Below, one piece after another: positions 59,101-64,000 of a stretch of DNA of 64,000 nucleotides; within the stretch, counting starts at the first letter, position 1; each line of letters begins with the position of its first letter. The stretch comes from Gambelia wislizenii (lineage: Eukaryota; Chordata; Lepidosauria; Squamata; Crotaphytidae): assembly GCA_030847615.1 (NCBI GenBank), contig JAUMIR010000002.1, positions 117,188,309-117,252,308 on the forward strand. Reading direction: 5' to 3'. The position numbers and the translations under genes were made by a program. A model generated the notes under the pieces. That model worked only from the letters and a program-made list of their open reading frames with translations, ran no database searches and had not been told where the DNA came from.

Positions 59101-59744
59101 TTGAGTGTGTCATGGTGGCAGTGGCAGCAGTAGGGAGACAGATGTGGCTGGCAATTGGCCTACAATCTGAATCTGGATGTGTGGTGTATTTAGATGGAGA
59201 TACCTGATCATTCTGTTATAACTAAGGTGAAATAGAGATGGGTACATTTGTTAGTTTTGCTTTTTTCCACATTCAAACAAAGTCTGCTCAAAAACAAAAC
59301 ACCCAGGCCACATTTCTGCAGCTCACCAAATCCCCAAACTCCCCAGCACTTGGGTGACTAGTATAGACGACAAATCTACTATGTAATGATATAAACCATA
59401 CTGTTGTAAGTTACTGCTTAAATTGGCATCTTTATTAGGCCTGAGTCAAACCCATCTATATTTTCCCCATTATCTTTTAGCTATAAAATGCCTGAAACTA
59501 CTAGGGATTATACAATACTGAAGGAGGAAGAGAAGGCGATTGAGATCTCAGTTTCTCAATCTAAAATCTACAGTACAATAAGAAGGTAAGGGAAGAAAAT
59601 AAACTAGAATAGGCAGATAGAAACTAAGGTTGCCAGATGTTGCTCCTTTAATATCTGTATAGAAGAGGGGATTTAAATATGTGTAGTTTTGTCATGCAAA
59701 ATACACCTGCTGGAATGCTCTCCATCCATCCATCCACAACCTTT
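56196..59744. other. No gene recognised
   Basis: A Tigger-like fragment (CAGTTGGCCC, GTATTTGTGGGTTCC) lies at about 58034-58110. Otherwise only short chance frames. Confidence 0.4.
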
Positions 59745-60045
59745 ATTAGGCATAATACAACATATACGTATAACAATAGAACAATAAGACTTCAAAGATC
59801 ATTTTTAGGCAGGTTAAGCCATATGTTTGCTGCCTCAACCAAAAAAGTTAGCCATTAGTCTGGTGATATGCGGATTTTGATCTTCCAATAAGAATTTCAC
59901 TGATAATCTATCTGTACAGACATTCCTTTCCAATAACCTCCTTATCAACTTTCCCCTTGGAATTATATACAATGGGCAATTCAATACAATATGATAGAGA
60001 GTATCAGGGGCTTGAGCACAATGACATATACGATTCAAAAAAGGG
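59745..60045 (-). pseudogene. LINE 3' fragment with C-terminal Cys/His motif
   Basis: The minus-strand frame from 60038 reads RICHCAQAPDTLYHIVLNCP, then RLSVKFLLEDQNPHIT, the pattern of a C-terminal Cys-His segment of a non-LTR retrotransposon. Clade uncertain. Confidence 0.55.
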
Positions 60046-60561
60046 AACTACAAATATGGAATGCTCTCTTCTACACCTTCTTAAGCTATCTGATGCCAGG
60101 AACCAGCAGGGTCCCCCCTCCCAAATGTGCCAGGAAGTTACCACAGTGGTGCCCATTGCGACAACTGTTTCCTTCTTTCATGGAAACTCGCTGGAGAATC
60201 TGGCCACTAAAAAACCCCAAAAGAAATACTGAATAGTGTCTCTGAACCAAAAATTAAACAGGGTGATTATAGAATAAAATGTAGAACTGAATAAACAGGT
60301 TTTTAAAAGAAGAAAGAGAGGAGGGAAGAGGGACATTAAAATCCAGAAGTTTCCAATCACAGGGAGAAGTCAGACCAACCATCCAAAGACAATACTTGTA
60401 TTTATATTTGATTATCTGCACTGACTATTTTGTTTTATTCTGCATTATGTGTATGTGTGTGTTTTTCTATTGTATTTTAATATTTTATATTATTGGAATA
60501 GTTATAATTATTTTATTCTGTAACCTTCTGTCTAAAGCACCATGTACATGGATGGCACTAT

Positions 60562-60564
<3 letters not shown>

Positions 60565-60592
<28 letters not shown>
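60565..60592 (+). repeat. (AAT)n microsatellite
   Basis: About nine units. Confidence 0.9.
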
Positions 60593-60966
60593 CAGTGATG
60601 TAGAAAAAGGAGTGCTAATGAGGGGCAGAGTTACCTAGGTATGAGCAAGATCCTAAGAGAAATCAAGGAGGCAAGGCAGCATGGAGAGAGAAAATGAAGT
60701 GCCTTAAGAATAATATGGAAAAGTTCATAGATGGATTTGGGCAGAAGGATGTATCCATCCAAGAGAAAAACAACAAAGTGATGCATAAACAGAATAATAA
60801 GAAAACAAGAAAAATAGCAGGTCTGAAGACTGAAATGAGAAAGCTGAAGTTGGCAGCAATCACAGCAATAGTTCCATAATCCAGATGAGAAATAGTGCAA
60901 AATTTTAACTAAAAGACAACATCAAAAGGAAGCACTGGGGAAACTTTTGCAAATACTTCCGTGAAT

Positions 60967-61122
60967 TAAAAATGGCCAAATATGGCGCGGCTGCCTCCAG
61001 TCTCTCACGGAACTGACACAGCTGATTTCGGCAGGGGGACGGCATCGTACGAAACAGGCCCCCTACTGCGCAGCAGCGTCACACCTGTTACAAGCGTGGT
61101 AAGTTCACATCCGAAAAAGTCC
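60967..61122. mobile_element. Palindromic MITE-like element E (right half only)
   Basis: GGCGCGGCTGCCTCCA and the right end, reversed GGACTTTTTCGGATGTG, match the right arm of element A. The left arm is missing. Confidence 0.7.
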
Positions 61123-61196
61123 TGAGAAACAGAAATTTGTTAGCATAAGCTTTCAAAGACTGGATCTATGTAGATTGGCATCTGACAGTATAGACT

Positions 61197-62003
61197 CAGG
61201 GTCTGTCTACACTGCAGAAATACAGAACTTTGGGCCCATCTAAACAGTGAAAATACCCCTCATGGAATTCACTGGGAATCCTACCTGTCTAACAGGATCC
61301 AGCACTAATCCACACTATTGGTGGGGAGGGGGCAAAATGGCAAAAACAAAAGGGTAAAAGCCTTCACAGCTTTCCCCATACTTTTTCACAAACTGCGAGG
61401 TGGGTTTTGCTCGTTTGGACTATCGAACAATAAAAATTTTTAAGGAAAGCACAAAGCTGATTGCCTGGGTGAGAGTCAGGGCGGGGCTTGCTAGGAGGGA
61501 AAGCACCCGCTGCCAACATGTTGGATTTTTGCCTTAGCGATCACTTACTAAGGTGATAAAACGGATCAATATTTTCTGTTTTGCTTTGGAGCATTGCTCT
61601 ATCACATCAGTGCACCTCAGGGTGACTTAAGAAAAACCCCAGGGGCAGTGAAGAACTAATGTGAGTAAATCACTCGCAGCTGCCATCAAGAATGCGAGGC
61701 TTATGGGGGCTTCTGAAGCCAGAAAAACTGTTTGGACATGCTGCTGCTGCGAGATGCCAATACTACGAGGTATTTGGGATTCCCCCACCCCATGTAGATA
61801 AGCCCTTTGACACCACTTTATCCACTATAGTTCTATCCTGTGGAATCTTGGTATTTGTAGTTTGGTGAGGCACCAGAGTTCTCTGATAGAAAAGGCTAAA
61901 TACCTTACAAAATTACAAATACAGAGATTCCATAGGACAGAACTGTGGATAAAAGATAAAGTGGTGTTAAACCACTGTATTTCTGCAGTGTAGAGAGGCC
62001 CTC
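61197..62003. mobile_element. MITE with GGGTCTGTCTACACTGCAG ends, carrying a second element
   Basis: The right end, reversed GGGCCTCTCTACACTGCAG, is the inverted repeat. If the ends are GGG, the flanks are TCA/TCA, suggesting a Harbinger-like 3-bp duplication. Internal arms (TTTGACACCACTTTATCC and complement) pair. Another element is inserted at 61233-61804. Confidence 0.65.
61233..61804 (+). mobile_element. hAT-like element, GGCTTATCTAC family, nested
   Basis: Ends GGCCCATCTAAACAG and, reversed, GGCTTATCTACATGGGG; perfect 5-bp flanks CTTTG (61228-61232 and 61805-61809). Relatives lie at 5602-6056 (reversed) and, by ends, at 19483-20022. 572 bp, non-coding. Confidence 0.75.
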
Positions 62004-63227
62004 AGTCTATGAAAGCTTATGCTACAAAACTCTCTCAAGGCTAATATACATGAGCCACTATACTCCGGCTCCTGCTGGCGTATCCTAGCTGCGAATCAGA
62101 CCCATTCTTGCATCTATAGTTGCAAATTGTAATTATTTATCAAAATATCTTCACGGTTGTTTATGATTTTATTCTGTGCTGTCCTCCATGTCAATCTATA
62201 CTTTTATGGTCCATCCATTTCTCTCTGAGACATATTCTAATGGAATAGCTGTGTTAATCTTTTGCAACATCCCCCACCTCCAAAACCCAGTCTTGTGGTA
62301 CCTTAAAGACGAATAATGCAATCTGATACATATCTACTCAGTAACGTGTGTTCAGTAGGGCTTAAAGCCAGGTAACAGAGTATAGAATTGTGCCATTATT
62401 AGTAATTTACTGTGGTATAAATTGGGGTTTACCAGAAGCTTCTGATCAAAGCATATGCCACCATAATTTTCTTAGTCTTCATGGTGCCACAAGATTATTT
62501 GATGTTGTTTTTATCTGACTGAGGGTCTAACCAGATGTTTTGTTAATTGTGTAGCTTGCAGTTCTATTTGAATATTCCTTAGGTGCAATATTGCATGTGT
62601 CCCTACCCCAGTTTCTGTTGAGACCATAATATGCAACCATGACCTCAGTGAAAAAAGTCTGTAAGACAATAGAAAAAACTATTCAGTTGAAAGTAAAAGA
62701 GGAGCTTTTTCACAGCAATAATTGCACCATGGGAGCAGGCATTCCCCCTTCCCCCTATTTTGCCAGGGTTACAGTTGGCTGACCTTGGGCAAGTCACACT
62801 CCCTTATGAGATTATCACATCAGGCTTCTAACAGGAGGCAATTGCATTAGTGAAGCAAATGGAAACATACCAGTATTGAAGTAACCCTTATTGCACCTCC
62901 TCTTGCTTTACTGTTTCTATTTGCTTCACTAACACAATTGCTCTGCAATACTGGCAGGAGAGTGGTGGAAAGAAAAGAAACAGATGGAGGTGGGAGGGGA
63001 GATAGATCGGGCAAGTGAGAGTGTGGATAAATTGTTAGATCGGGTGGACAGAAGGGTGGGGGAAGAAAAGAGACAGATGAAGGTGGGAGGGGGAATAGAT
63101 TGGGCAGGCGAGGGATGGGAGAAATAGTCAGATTGGAAGAATGAGGAAACAAGAGGAAGAGAGAGGAAGAGAAAAACATGCCAACTCACCCCACATGACT
63201 GCTGCTATCGGAACTAAAGTGGAAGAG
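62004..63227. other. No gene recognised; repeat pieces
   Basis: A repeat with CTTGTGGTACCTTAAAGACG lies near 62292, and G-rich semi-tandem text (GGGGGAATAGATTGGGCAGG) lies near 62990-63130. Confidence 0.4.
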
Positions 63228-63475
63228 GGCATCAAACTATAGGAAAAGAGATTCCACCTAAACATTAGGAAGACCGTCCTGACAGTAAGAGCTGTTTGGC
63301 AGTGGAATGCATTGCCTCAGAGTATGGCGGAGTCTCCTTCTTTGGAGATTTTTAAACAGAGGCTGGATGGCCATCTGTCAAGAGTGCTTTGATTGTATGT
63401 TTCTGTGCAACAGGGGGTTGGACTAGATGGCCCTTGTGGTCTCTTCCAACTCTATGATTCTGTGATTCTGTGATT
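63228..63475 (+). mobile_element. CR1 LINE 3' end
   Basis: AAAAGAGATTCCACCTAAAC, GTAAGAGCTGTTTGGCAGTG, TTGGACTAGATGGCCC and the tail GATTCTGTGATTCTGTG. Confidence 0.85.
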
Positions 63476-63479
63476 CCTC

Positions 63480-63951
63480 CATTGCCCAGACGAAATGGTC
63501 CGGAGTCCAGACAGAACACCAGCCTCTTGCTGCAGCTGCCGCCACTGCCACCATTTCCCCTGCTCTGCCAGATCCAAGAAGCCAGCCCGCACCATGTGAC
63601 AAGGTCCCCTGCATATGACCAGCCTTGATTGCATGCTGTAGGCTTGCTGTCTGGACCCGGAAGTGTAAGGGTGACCGGCAGCTAGAGTGAGGGGCTGGCC
63701 TTCAGGGATGGGCTCCTGCAGACACATGAGGCCCTATCTATTCCTTCCCAGCAGATACAGAGTAAGTCAATCATTTTTTAAGCCACTGTATCAGGCCCTA
63801 TCCCAGCTTGCCCCCGCCTGAGTCCTGTTTCTTCCCCAGGGGTCATAAGGACAGCCTGGGGGCAGAATGGGGCAAATGCCCTGCATTGTTTGGACTGCAG
63901 GGCTCTCAGATGGGGGCAGAATGGGGTAAATAGCCCGTGTAGATAAGCCCT
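63480..63951 (-). mobile_element. hAT-like element, partial, same family as 19483-20022
   Basis: Reversed, it starts GGGCTTATCTACACGGGC and shares the internal text of the 19.5-kb copy (GGTCATATGCAGGGGA, TGGCAGTGGCGGCAGC). The far terminus is missing where it meets the CR1 tail. Confidence 0.7.
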
Positions 63952-64000
63952 TAGTTACTCTCTCAAAGGTGCTACAAGATACCTTTGCATATTTATTAAC

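Noticed and set aside
48570..64000. HEMK1 or another downstream neighbour of CISH
   Set aside because: No methyltransferase motif or other conserved exon was found on either strand; neighbours presumably lie outside the window.

Overview
This window is vertebrate nuclear DNA, most likely from a squamate reptile (lizard). It holds one recognisable protein-coding gene in a sea of interspersed repeats. The squamate assignment rests on a SINE derived from 5S rRNA (45.8 kb), CR1 LINE ends with ATTCTATG tails, L1, L2-like and Penelope-like elements side by side, and many short hAT/Tigger-type DNA transposons. No bacterial gene, CRISPR array, tRNA or functional rRNA gene is seen.

The gene is CISH (cytokine-inducible SH2 protein, SOCS family) on the + strand. 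It has three coding exons: 38237-38256, 46552-46781 and 48067-48569. They splice in phase to 250 residues, with an SH2 domain containing FLVRDS and a C-terminal SOCS box. Upstream is a CpG-rich promoter (about 36.8-38.25 kb) with two pairs of TTCNNNGAA STAT sites, the arrangement expected for this STAT5-driven feedback gene. An AU-rich nonamer lies 400 bases after the stop codon. The introns are swollen by repeats. They include a direct repeat of about 270 bp at 44.06 and 45.69 kb whose second copy is split by the 5S SINE.

Layout. 1-1.8 kb: GC-rich minisatellite with self-complementary units, probably inside a DNA transposon cut by the window edge. 2.9-3.4 kb: two hAT elements inserted next to each other. 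3.45-5.37 kb: CpG island with (CTG)11 and no recognised gene. 5.4-7.1 kb: Tigger-like and hAT-like elements. 10.95-11.8 kb: LINE fragment. 13-14.2 kb: SINE, a 60-bp perfect inverted repeat and CR1. 16.4-20.65 kb: two CR1 copies carrying nested insertions. 21.9-27.3 kb: a degraded L1 broken by a solo LTR, a Penelope-like element and GC-rich repeats. 28.7-33.4 kb: CR1, three palindromic elements, and a Penelope-like element broken by a minisatellite. 36-38.3 kb: repeats running into the CISH promoter. 38.2-48.6 kb: CISH. 49.9 kb: intact Tigger-like MITE. 53.5-54.6 kb: TA-flanked element carrying a third GC-rich minisatellite. 59.7-63.95 kb: LINE tail, nested MITEs, CR1 and a hAT-like element.

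The most unusual material is repeat biology. One family of roughly 300-330 bp near-perfect palindromes has five members here, with ends GGACTTTTTC and apparent 3-bp target duplications. There are also three separate GC-rich minisatellites with self-complementary units, at least one carried by a DNA transposon. I could not run any search, so repeat names above superfamily level are tentative.
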